Source: Actinomadura flavalba DSM 45200
GTDB taxonomy: Bacteria; Actinomycetota; Actinomycetes; Streptosporangiales; Streptosporangiaceae
Reading direction: 5' to 3'
Assembly: GCF_000374305.1 (NCBI RefSeq)
Contig: NZ_KB894094.1
Span: 479,077-543,076 of the forward strand
DNA length: 64,000 nucleotides
Shown: piece by piece, positions 28,956-35,945 of the stretch
Numbering within the stretch: position 1 is the first letter of the stretch
How the letters are laid out: every line of letters starts with the position of its first letter
The notes under the pieces: model-generated
What the model was told of the DNA's origin: nothing
The model's database searches: none
What the model saw: only the letters and a program-made list of their open reading frames with translations
Program-made: the position numbers and the translations under genes

Positions 28956-29549
28956 TCAGACGCGGGTGCACTCCTCGCGGTTGAGCACGCAGGTCCGCGG
29001 TCCGCCCGCCGTCCCGGCGGCCCGGAAGACGATCTTCACCGACTGGCCCGGCTCCAGCGCGGGCGCCCCGGCGGGGCTGCGGACCCAGCCGCGGCGTCCG
29101 GTCTCCACGACCTCGCCGCCCTGCGCGGAGCGCACGGTCGCGTCCGGGAGGGCGAACGCGAGCGACCAGCGCGCCACCGGCGCGCTGCCCCGGTTGGTGA
29201 TCGTCGCGGTGCCGGTGAACCCGGTCGCGCCGCGCTCGGCGAGCCGGAAGGCGACGACGAGCCCGCTGCCCCGGCCCGCGTCGCGGCTGGCGCGTTCCCC
29301 CTGGTCGCGCTCGGCGAGCCGGCCGCCCTGCGCGGTGTCGGTCAGCGGCTCGTGCGCGGGCGCCGCGAAATTGAGCGAGATCTGCTGGGTGCTGAAGGCG
29401 TAGGAGACGACGCCGCCCGCGACCACGAGCGCGAAGATGGGGAGCAGGGGGACGGGAATGCGCGGCCGGTTCGGGCGGTCGCCGGAGGCCGGTTCGGCGT
29501 CCGGCGCGGCCTCGTGGCCGGGCTCTGGAGTTCTGGTGTGTCGTCCCAT
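28956..29549 (-). CDS. membrane-anchored protein with CBM2-like domain
   Basis: The 197-residue protein has a cytoplasmic Pro/Arg/Glu-rich N-terminus, a membrane segment (about 33-50, [19 protein letters not shown]) and an extracytoplasmic region. From about 100 the sequence [25 protein letters not shown] resembles carbohydrate-binding module family 2, ending in CVLNREEC, with two cysteines. The tryptophans typical of cellulose-binding CBM2 are mostly missing (one at WSLAF, one at GWVRS), so binding to cellulose is doubtful. GAGG precedes the ATG. A TATACA box lies about 25 bp upstream of the start. Confidence 0.75.
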   Translation of the reverse strand: MGRHTRTPEPGHEAAPDAEPASGDRPNRPRIPVPLLPIFALVVAGGVVSYAFSTQQISLNFAAPAHEPLTDTAQGGRLAERDQGERASRDAGRGSGLVVAFRLAERGATGFTGTATITNRGSAPVARWSLAFALPDATVRSAQGGEVVETGRRGWVRSPAGAPALEPGQSVKIVFRAAGTAGGPRTCVLNREECTRV

Positions 29550-29620
29550 CCCATTCCTCTTCGATCAGAGGATGTATACCAAACGGGCCTCAAAACTGCC
29601 TACCGGATGAGCAAAGCCAA

Positions 29621-29630
29621 ACCGTACGGT
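29621..29630. promoter_or_regulatory. perfect 10-bp palindrome ACCGTACGGT
   Basis: Located in the 101-bp gap between the CBM2-like gene and the thiL stop, roughly 70 bp upstream of the CBM2-like start. Its compact perfect symmetry is typical of TetR-type operators. No regulator gene is adjacent, so the assignment is tentative. Confidence 0.4.
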
Positions 29631-29650
29631 AGGGGGCGTTTTACCTGCGC

Positions 29651-30568
29651 TTAACGCCGGAAGTGATCCCAGCCACCCGACGTCACGGCGCGCCCGTCCA
29701 CGACGACGCCGTCGCCCCGGGCCACGCGGCCGATCGCGCGCCACGACGACGGTACGGCACCGGAGGGGAACGCGGCGGCGAACGCGTGGTCCTCACCGCC
29801 GGTCAGTGCGAAGCGCAGGCCGTCCCCGCCCGGTACGCCGGGAATCTCCAGCGCGGCGGCGTCGATCTCGATCCGCACGCCCGACGCCGCCGCGACGTGC
29901 CCGAGGTCCTGGACGAGCCCGTCGCTCACGTCGATCATCGCGGTCGCGCCCGCCGCGCGCGCCTCCGCGCCCGCCGCGTACGGCGGCCGGGGGCGGCGGT
30001 GGGCGTCCAGGAACGCGGCGGGGCCGTCGGCGCCGCGCTCCAGCAGGTCCAGGCCCGCCGCCGCGTGGCCGAGCCGCCCGCGCACCGCGACAACGTCGCC
30101 GGGGCGCGCTCCCGACCGGGTGAGCGGCGCGCCGCCGCCGAGGTCGCCGAGCGCCGTGACCGCCAGCATGAGCGCCGGGGCGCCGACGACGTCCCCGCCC
30201 GCGACGCCCGCGCCCGCCGCCATGCACTCGTCGGCCAGCCCGTCGTACAGCCGCTCCAGCCACTCCACGGACGTCTCCGGGGGCACCGCGAGGCCGACGA
30301 GCAGCGCGGTCGGGCGGGCGCCCATCGCGACGACGTCGGCGAGGTTCTGCGCGGCGGCCTTGTGCCCGATGTCCTCGGGCGCGGACCAGTCGGTGCGGAA
30401 GTGACGGCCCTCGACGAGCAGGTCGGTCGTGGCGGTGACGCGGCCGTCCGGCGCGGCGACGACGGCGGCGTCGTCGCCGGGGCCGAGCGGGACGTGCTCC
30501 CCGCGCGGCAACCGCGCGGTCAGCCGCTCGATCAGCCCGAACTCCCCCAGGTCACCGACGTTCTGCAC
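29651..30568 (-). CDS. thiL: thiamine-monophosphate kinase
   Basis: Phosphorylates thiamine monophosphate to thiamine pyrophosphate. The 305-residue product has the PurM/ThiL signatures GPGDDAAVVA, TTDLLVEGRHFRTDW, KAAAQNLADVVAMGARP and MIDVSDGLVQDLGH, plus the C-terminal TGGEDH. Start taken at GTG 30568 (MQNVGDLGEFGLIERL); the Shine-Dalgarno is weak. It is divergent from the AsnC-type gene. Confidence 0.95.
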   Translation of the reverse strand: MQNVGDLGEFGLIERLTARLPRGEHVPLGPGDDAAVVAAPDGRVTATTDLLVEGRHFRTDWSAPEDIGHKAAAQNLADVVAMGARPTALLVGLAVPPETSVEWLERLYDGLADECMAAGAGVAGGDVVGAPALMLAVTALGDLGGGAPLTRSGARPGDVVAVRGRLGHAAAGLDLLERGADGPAAFLDAHRRPRPPYAAGAEARAAGATAMIDVSDGLVQDLGHVAAASGVRIEIDAAALEIPGVPGGDGLRFALTGGEDHAFAAAFPSGAVPSSWRAIGRVARGDGVVVDGRAVTSGGWDHFRR

Positions 30569-30682
30569 GATCCCGCCCGTCCGTTCGCGGGGCCCCGCGT
30601 CGCGACCCCGGCCACCCCGTGTGGCGGGTGACACGATACGGTGGCCGGTTGTTGACCCAAGTCTCCGCCCGGGGAGGACGTG

Positions 30683-30916
30683 ATGGTGCACGCCTACATC
30701 CTCATCCAGACCGAAGTCGGCAAGGCCGCCGACGTCGCCGCCACCATCGCCGCGGTCGAGGGCGTGCTGAAGGCCGAGGACGTGACCGGCCCGTACGACG
30801 TGATCGTCCGCGCCGAGGCGCGCGACGTGGACGAGCTCGGGCGTCTCGTGGTCGCGCGCATCCAGACCGTCGAGGGCATCACGCGGACGCTGACCTGCCC
30901 GATCGTGCGCATCTGA
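30683..30916 (+). CDS. stand-alone Lrp/AsnC ligand-binding (RAM) domain protein
   Basis: A 77-residue protein consisting only of the effector-binding domain of Lrp/AsnC regulators (MVHAYILIQTEVGKAADV, ending in RTLTCPIVRI), with no helix-turn-helix. Such proteins oligomerise and may bind amino acids or modulate full-length Lrp. GGGGAGG five bases before the ATG at 30683 fixes the start over a GTG one codon upstream. It belongs to the thiL-DUF3515-ddl neighbourhood in actinobacteria. Confidence 0.9.
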   Translation: MVHAYILIQTEVGKAADVAATIAAVEGVLKAEDVTGPYDVIVRAEARDVDELGRLVVARIQTVEGITRTLTCPIVRI

Positions 30917-30926
30917 GGACCGTTTC

Positions 30927-31391
30927 ATGTTCGGGGGAACGCTGCGGCCGTCCGCCGCCGTGCTGGTGGCCGCCGGCCTGCTCGCGGGCTGCGCCGAGGG
31001 CGCCGTCCGGGTTCCGGCGCCCGCCGCCGACGCTGCGGCGGCCCGGCTGTGCGAGGGGCTGCGGCTGCCCGAGTCGGTCGCGGGCCAGAAGCGCCGCGAC
31101 ACCGACCCGGATTCGGCGCTGACCGCCGCGTGGGGGAAGCCCGCGATCGCGCTGCGCTGCGGGGTGCCGCGCCCGGCGGCGCTGCGGCCGGAGTCGCAGC
31201 TCCAGACGATCAACGGGCTCGACTGGTTCGGGCTGCCCGCCGACCGTCCCGTCACGTGGACGGCCGTCGGGCGCCAGGCGTATGTGGAGGTGACGGTCCC
31301 CGCGCGGTACGCACCGCCCGGCGACGTGCTCATCGAGCTCGGCGACGCCATCACCTCCACCGTTCCTCCCCGTCCCGAGGGCGAGCTGTGA
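30927..31391 (+). CDS. DUF3515 family lipoprotein
   Basis: A 154-residue exported protein with a hydrophobic leader and lipobox LLAGC at Cys22, followed by the DUF3515 core (AWGKPAIALRCGVPRPAAL, GLDWFGLPAD, YAPPGDVLIELGDAI). Function unknown. It follows the AsnC-type gene by ten bases, so is probably co-transcribed. In related genomes ddl is close by; here 4.5 kb of other genes intervene. Confidence 0.88.
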   Translation: MFGGTLRPSAAVLVAAGLLAGCAEGAVRVPAPAADAAAARLCEGLRLPESVAGQKRRDTDPDSALTAAWGKPAIALRCGVPRPAALRPESQLQTINGLDWFGLPADRPVTWTAVGRQAYVEVTVPARYAPPGDVLIELGDAITSTVPPRPEGEL

Positions 31392-31397
31392 CCGCAC

Positions 31398-31715
31398 TCA
31401 GCCCGCGGCCAGCTTGAGCGCGAGCACTCCGCCGAGGATCGCCGCGAATGACAGCAGCTTCGACGTGGTGATGCGCTCCTTGAACAGCACGGCGCCGAAG
31501 ACGACCGTGCCGATCGCGCCGAGGCCCGTCCAGATCGTGTAGCCGACGGCGACGTCGAGTTCGCGCAGGGCCAGGCTGAGGGTGAAGATGCCGCCGGCCG
31601 CCGCGAGCAGCGTGAACACCGAGGGCCAGAGCCGGGTGAAGCCGCGGGTGCTGTTGGTGCCGAGGGCGAAGGCGATCTCGAAGACGACGGCGATGCCGAG
31701 GAAGATCCATTCCAT
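31398..31715 (-). CDS. SMR-family efflux protein, subunit B of a pair
   Basis: Small multidrug resistance/Gdx-type exporter of 105 residues with four membrane helices. The essential proton/substrate glutamate is in helix 1 (Glu13 in FLGIAVVFEIAFALGTN). The conserved segments GFTRLWPSVF, VGYTIWTGLGAIGTVVFG and ILGGVLALKL are intact. It is encoded 32 bp past a second SMR gene, an arrangement seen for hetero-dimeric SMR exporters. Substrate could be quaternary ammonium compounds or guanidinium; no guanidine riboswitch was seen. Confidence 0.92.
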   Translation of the reverse strand: MEWIFLGIAVVFEIAFALGTNSTRGFTRLWPSVFTLLAAAGGIFTLSLALRELDVAVGYTIWTGLGAIGTVVFGAVLFKERITTSKLLSFAAILGGVLALKLAAG

Positions 31716-31747
31716 GGTGGGGCTCCTTGCGCGAGGTGGGGCGGGGG

Positions 31748-32116
31748 TCAGGCGGAGACGGGCTCGGGCAGCGGACGCTCGTCCGGCACGGGCTCGGCGG
31801 CGCGGTCGCTCAGCTTGAGGCCGAGCACGCCGCCGATGATGAGGACGAACGAGGCCGCCTTGGCGAGCGTCATCGGCTCGTCGAAGATCAGCGTGCCGAA
31901 GACGACGGTGCCGACCGAGCCGATGCCGACCCAGACGGTGTAGCCGACGCCGACGTCGAGGGTCTTGAGCGCGAGGCTGAGGAAGAAGATCCCGAGCCCG
32001 GCGGCGCCCGCCGTCAGCAGGGACGGCCAGAGCTGGGTGAAGCCGTCGCTGGCGTTGGTCGCGAGGGCGAAGACGACCTCGAAGACGGCGGCGATGAGCA
32101 GGTAGATCCAGGCCAT
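31748..32116 (-). CDS. SMR-family efflux protein, subunit A of a pair
   Basis: Second SMR member, 122 residues, starting MAWIYLLIAAVFEVVFALATN with the conserved Glu13, followed by GFTQLWPS, VGYTVWVGIGSVGTVVFG and IIGGVLGLKLSD. A charged tail of about 20 residues (ending PEPVSA) is absent from its partner, which may set membrane orientation in a heterodimer. It leads the two-gene operon, is divergent from marR, and its promoter overlaps the twin palindromes at 32134-32181. Confidence 0.92.
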   Translation of the reverse strand: MAWIYLLIAAVFEVVFALATNASDGFTQLWPSLLTAGAAGLGIFFLSLALKTLDVGVGYTVWVGIGSVGTVVFGTLIFDEPMTLAKAASFVLIIGGVLGLKLSDRAAEPVPDERPLPEPVSA

Positions 32117-32133
32117 GGGTCCGCACTCCTTAT

Positions 32134-32181
32134 TTGCATGTACGTGCAACTGCGTGGTGAAATCATTGCATGTACATGTAC
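32134..32181. promoter_or_regulatory. twin MarR-type operators between the SMR pair and marR
   Basis: Two copies of TTGCATGTAC, at 32134-32143 and 32166-32175, each start an imperfect palindrome. The first is TTGCATGTACGTGCAA; the second contains the perfect 10-mer CATGTACATG. They are 32 bp apart, three helical turns, inside the 101-bp divergent promoter. Overlap with both promoters suggests the MarR protein represses itself and the exporter until it binds a ligand. Confidence 0.8.
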
Positions 32182-32217
32182 CTTGGTGTCAAGTCGGATC
32201 GAGCGAAAGGCCGGGAG

Positions 32218-32643
32218 ATGAACAGCACGCCGGACACCGCCGTCTGGGACGGCGTCGTGGCCCTGCACGCCCACGTCGAACAGCGGCTCGCGGCGGCGCT
32301 CCAGCGCGGCCACGGCCTCGGCCTGTCGGAGTACCGCGCGCTCGGCCACCTGGCCGTGGCGGAACGCAGCGAGCTGCGGATGCAGGAACTCGCCGCGAAG
32401 ATCGGCCTGAACCAGAGTTCGGTGACGCGCCTGGCCGGACGCCTCGTCGCGGCCGGGCTGGCCGTCCGCGACGACTGCCCCGACGACCGGCGCGGCGTCT
32501 ACGCCGTCCTCACCGACGCGGGACGCGAGCGGCACGCCGCGGCCGGCGCCACCTACGGCGCCACGCTGGCCGAGGCGCTGGACGACGCCGCCGCCGACCC
32601 ATCCCTCGCGCCGACCGTCGCCGCGCTGCGCCCGTCCGCGTAG
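32218..32643 (+). CDS. MarR-family transcriptional regulator
   Basis: A 141-residue winged-helix regulator. The core LSEYRALGHLAVAERSELRMQELAAKIGLNQSSVTRLAGRLVAAGLAVRDDCPDDRRGVYAVLTDAGR contains the recognition helix and the DxRG wing motif (split here as DDRRGVYAVLT). ATG at 32218 was chosen; AAAGG lies seven bases upstream. It is divergent from the SMR pair with two candidate operators between, so is the likely local repressor. Confidence 0.93.
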   Translation: MNSTPDTAVWDGVVALHAHVEQRLAAALQRGHGLGLSEYRALGHLAVAERSELRMQELAAKIGLNQSSVTRLAGRLVAAGLAVRDDCPDDRRGVYAVLTDAGRERHAAAGATYGATLAEALDDAAADPSLAPTVAALRPSA

Positions 32644-32744
32644 CGCCGGGGTCGGCGCGAGACCAAGAGTCCTTGGCACGCGCCGGGAGGTGGACCGGGC
32701 GGCGGCGGGGAAGGGGGTAAGGGAAAGCCGAGAGGGAGGCCGCT

Positions 32745-33104
32745 GTGAACCACCGTGTCGCGCCGGAGACCGAGGAACTGTGGGACGAGTTCCACCGCGC
32801 CGTCAACATGAGCTCGGAGGAACTGCGGCCCTGGCTGCTGACCGACGCGTCGGGCACCGACGGGATGCCCGCCGAGCCCGACCTCGGCGTCCCCGAGATG
32901 GGCCGCCACGTCGTCCGCATCCTGCGCAAGCGCAAGGTCGACCTCACCGAGGACGACCTGGACGCCATGCGCCAGGTCGTCGACCGCGTCAACGACCTGC
33001 TGGCCCACCCGCCCGGCACCGGCGCCTCCAACGAGAAGTGGCGCCACTCCCTCATGGACCTCGGCCACGACCCCCTCAAGCCGGACGAGCACGGCGACGA
33101 CTGA
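32745..33104 (+). CDS. DUF3140 family protein
   Basis: A 119-residue cytosolic protein matching DUF3140: ETEELWDEFHRAVNMSSEELRPWLL near the N-terminus, then GRHVVRILRKRKVDLTEDDLDAMRQVVDRVNDLL and EKWRHSLMDLGHDPLK. The GTG start has GGGAGG upstream. Function is unknown; the charged helices and small size suggest a nucleic-acid or protein-binding role, but this is not shown by the sequence. Confidence 0.85.
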   Translation: MNHRVAPETEELWDEFHRAVNMSSEELRPWLLTDASGTDGMPAEPDLGVPEMGRHVVRILRKRKVDLTEDDLDAMRQVVDRVNDLLAHPPGTGASNEKWRHSLMDLGHDPLKPDEHGDD

Positions 33105-33116
33105 GGCGGCCGGGCG

Positions 33117-34163
33117 CTAGAGGTCGAGCGTCAGGCGTCCTCCCGAGGCGCGTGAGACGCAGACCAGCAGGCCGGACTCGTCGGCGTCGGAGACGGCGCG
33201 CTCGTCGGCGTGCCCGGCGACCAGGCCGACGCGGCACGTGCCGCAGAACCCCTGCCGGCACGAGTAGGCGACGCCGGGGACGGCCTCGCGCAGCACGTCC
33301 AGCGCGGAGCGGTCCGCCGGGACGGGCAGCACGACGCCGCTGCCGCGCAGCTCGATCTCGAACGGCTTGCCGTCCACGATCGGCGCCGGGGCGAAGCGCT
33401 CGAAGTGCAGCGTGGAGCCCGTTCCGGCGGGGAACGCGGCGCGCACGCCGTCGATCATGGCGGCGGGGCCGCAGCAGTAGACGGCCGTGCCGGGCGCGGC
33501 GAGGCTCAGCAGCTCGGCGCAGTCAGGCACGCCGTCGACGTCGTCGGTGCGGACGGTGACGCGTTCGGCGGGCAGTTCGTCCAGGAACGGCAGCGTCGTC
33601 CGGGACCGGCCCGTGTAGACGAGCCGCCAGTCCGCGCCCGCGCGTGCGGCGGCGTGCACCATCGGCAGGATCGCGGTGATCCCGATGCCGCCCGCCAGGA
33701 ACAGGTACCGCTCCCCCGCCAGGAACGGGAACGCGTTGCGCGGTCCCCGGACCCGTAGCGCGTCGCCCTCCGCGAGCCCGTGCGCCTCCACCGAGCCGCC
33801 CGCCCCGGCGGGCAGCGCGCGCACCGCGATCCGGTAGGTGCGGCGGTCGGCGGGGTCGCCGCACAGCGAGTACTGACGGCGCCGCCCGGACGGCAGCAGC
33901 ACGTCCAGGTGGCAGCCGGGCTGCCAGGCGGGCAGCACGCGGCCGTCGGCGGCGGCCAGGCGCAGGCTGACGACGTCCGCCGCCTCGCGCCGCACTTCGC
34001 GCACGACCATCGCCAGGTCGCGTTCGACCGGCCGCACCGGCGGCAGCACCGGCTGCCGCAGCCGCCGCACCCGGTGGATGCCGCCGAACACGGCGCTCAC
34101 CGCGACCCAGAACGGGTCGCGGTCGCGCCGCCCGTTGAGCGACGGCGGGATCGGCGCCGTCAC
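33117..34163 (-). CDS. flavin/2Fe-2S oxidoreductase (phthalate dioxygenase reductase type)
   Basis: Electron-transfer protein of 348 residues. A ferredoxin-NADP reductase fold occupies about 48-260, with the flavin motif RRQYSLCGDP, GPRNAFPFL and the NAD-binding LFLAGGIGITAILPM and YCCGPAAMID. A C-terminal plant-type 2Fe-2S domain has Cys302, Cys307, Cys310 and Cys335 (C-x4-C-x2-C-x24-C). Its GTG start overlaps the stop of the PF10118 gene in a GTGA junction. It very probably supplies electrons to that partner. Confidence 0.92.
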   Translation of the reverse strand: MTAPIPPSLNGRRDRDPFWVAVSAVFGGIHRVRRLRQPVLPPVRPVERDLAMVVREVRREAADVVSLRLAAADGRVLPAWQPGCHLDVLLPSGRRRQYSLCGDPADRRTYRIAVRALPAGAGGSVEAHGLAEGDALRVRGPRNAFPFLAGERYLFLAGGIGITAILPMVHAAARAGADWRLVYTGRSRTTLPFLDELPAERVTVRTDDVDGVPDCAELLSLAAPGTAVYCCGPAAMIDGVRAAFPAGTGSTLHFERFAPAPIVDGKPFEIELRGSGVVLPVPADRSALDVLREAVPGVAYSCRQGFCGTCRVGLVAGHADERAVSDADESGLLVCVSRASGGRLTLDL

Positions 34164-35041
34164 CGCAGCGCCGCCTGCGCCGCCGGGGACGACGCCAGGT
34201 ACGCCAGCGCCTGCTCGGTCGAGCCCTCCCCGAGCGGGCTGTAGTCGCGGCGCAGGTAGCGGCGGATGGACGGCAGCAGCAGCCGCCCCGACGGCGTCAG
34301 CCCGGCGGGCCCGGTGCGCCGGAAGTGGTGCAGCCCGCCCTTGACGCGTCCGCCGACCTGCGGGTCGGCCCACATCAGGTAGCGGTGCCCGCGCTGCCAC
34401 AGCGCCAGCAGCATCGTGACCGTCTCGCCCATCGCGCGCACGCGGGGCACGTAGCGGCCGTCAAGATGCATGTAGAGGTCGTGCGCGACGTGCCGGTGCT
34501 CGACCTCCTCGGCGCCGTGCCAGCGCAGCAGGTCGAGCATGGTCGGGTCGGCCCCGGCCCGGTCCAGCGCCTCGGCGTTGAGGATCCAGTCGCCGAGGAC
34601 GCCGGTGAAGTGCTCGATCGCGGCGATGAGGGAGATCCGCTCGTACAGCCACGCCCGGCCGCGTTCGCCGGTCACGCCTCGGTCACCGAGCAGGCTCTCG
34701 AACATGAACTCGACCTGGCGGACGAACGGCCGCACGTCCAGGCCCTGCGCGGCGAAGTGGTCGAGGACGCCGTCGTGGGAGGAGGCGTGTACCGCCTCCT
34801 GGCCGATGAAGCCGAGGACGTCCTCGCGCAGGCGCTCGTCGCGCACGAGCGGCAGCGCCTCGGTGAAGACGCGGACGAACCACTCCTCACCGGCCGGAAG
34901 CAGCAGGTGCAGGACGTTGACGAGGTGGGTGGCCACCGGATCGCCGGGAATCCAGTGCAGCGGCACTGCGGACCAGTCGAAGTGGACGTCGCGGGCCTGG
35001 AGGACGAGGTTGTCCGGCTCGTGGAGCCTCGGGGTGGTCAT
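34160..35041 (-). CDS. PF10118 'metal-dependent hydrolase', likely diiron oxygenase-like
   Basis: A 293-residue all-helical protein of the family labelled predicted metal-dependent hydrolase. Spaced carboxylate/histidine motifs are visible: GEEWF (Glu52/53), GQEAVHASSHD (Glu82, His85), AAIEHFTG (Glu143, His144) and GAEEVEHRHVAHDLY (Glu178, His182). This E...ExxH...E...ExxxH layout resembles ferritin-like diiron oxygenases. Overlap with a flavin/2Fe-2S reductase supports an O2-activating hydroxylase or desaturase; substrate unknown. The 135 bp between it and the amidase-like gene show no gene. Confidence 0.85.
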   Translation of the reverse strand: MTTPRLHEPDNLVLQARDVHFDWSAVPLHWIPGDPVATHLVNVLHLLLPAGEEWFVRVFTEALPLVRDERLREDVLGFIGQEAVHASSHDGVLDHFAAQGLDVRPFVRQVEFMFESLLGDRGVTGERGRAWLYERISLIAAIEHFTGVLGDWILNAEALDRAGADPTMLDLLRWHGAEEVEHRHVAHDLYMHLDGRYVPRVRAMGETVTMLLALWQRGHRYLMWADPQVGGRVKGGLHHFRRTGPAGLTPSGRLLLPSIRRYLRRDYSPLGEGSTEQALAYLASSPAAQAALR

Positions 35042-35176
35042 GGCTCTCCCCCATTGAACAGGGCATACCGACTATTGACGGCGCGTCCAGAACGTATCTC
35101 CGAGGACGTCACCCGGCAACCGGGCCCCCTGGTGAGCCTGGTCACCCGCGTCGGCGCGGTGGAGAGCGGCGGCCCG

Positions 35177-35848
35177 CTACAGCGTGGGCGCCGGGTTCGG
35201 CATCAGCATCGGGCCGGTGACGCGGAAGCGCTCGACCCCGCGACGGGTCAGGTTGACGCGCAGGTCGATCCAGCCGGGCAGCCCCGGCACGGCGCAGTCG
35301 GGCTCGGCGCGCTCGGGGAAGTGCAGATCGCCGACGGACAGCTTCGCGCCCGGCACCTGCACCGGCAGCAGGATGCGGGAGCCGGGGGTCAGCGGCGCGA
35401 TGACGCAGCCGCCGATCGTCCGGCCGCGCGCCGCGCTGCGGACGGCGCCCGCCGCCGCGCCCGCGTAGCCGGGCAGGCCGGGCGCCAGGCCGCCGAGCAG
35501 CGGCGCGGCGGCGTCCGGTTCGTCCGTCCGGGCGGTGGCGTGCAGCGCCGCCGCGTCCGGCGCGCAGCCGATCACGCCCGGATGCCCGGACCGCACCGGG
35601 CGCCCGTCGGCGCGGCCGATCCCGACGACGTCCACGACGATCACGTCGCCCGGCTCGGCGCCCACGACCACGAGCGGCCCGCACAGCACCGCGTCGGCGC
35701 ACGGCTCGCGCCCCTGGCAGTCCAGCCGCACCGAACCGCCCGTGATCACCTCGGCGGCGCCCGGGATGTCGGGATGCCACCGGTCATGCCCGGGGACGGC
35801 GCGCGCCTCGGCGGCGCGCGGACGGTACAGGGTCGGCGAGGAGAGCAA
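35177..35848 (-). CDS. short acetamidase/formamidase-family protein, possibly degenerate
   Basis: Related to FmdA/AmdA amidases, shown by VPGHDRWHPDIPGAAEVITGG, VVGAEPGDVIVVDVVGIG, SGHPGVIGCAP, GSRILLPVQVPGAKLSVGDLHFPE and GWIDLRVNLT. It has only 223 residues, against roughly 300-400 for working members. The segment after GEPGD is cut short, the usual acidic GDGE...C..IE segment after GDLHF reads RAEPDCAVPG, and the C-terminal ~80-100 residues are absent. It may be a compact variant or a frame-preserving remnant. ATG at 35848; nothing similar lies downstream before the next gene. Confidence 0.7.
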   Translation of the reverse strand: MLSSPTLYRPRAAEARAVPGHDRWHPDIPGAAEVITGGSVRLDCQGREPCADAVLCGPLVVVGAEPGDVIVVDVVGIGRADGRPVRSGHPGVIGCAPDAAALHATARTDEPDAAAPLLGGLAPGLPGYAGAAAGAVRSAARGRTIGGCVIAPLTPGSRILLPVQVPGAKLSVGDLHFPERAEPDCAVPGLPGWIDLRVNLTRRGVERFRVTGPMLMPNPAPTL

Positions 35849-35945
35849 CGAGGGCGTCCTTCCGGCGGGTTCCGCTGTCAGGACGATCTTGCCGGGAGAC
35901 CTGTTTCCGAGCTGTTTCGCCGAGCTGAAAGTTGCGTAAGGAGCG

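Noticed and set aside
32117-32217. Guanidine riboswitch upstream of the SMR pair
   Set aside because: The 101-bp gap is filled by two palindromic operators and promoters; no conserved riboswitch stems were recognised.
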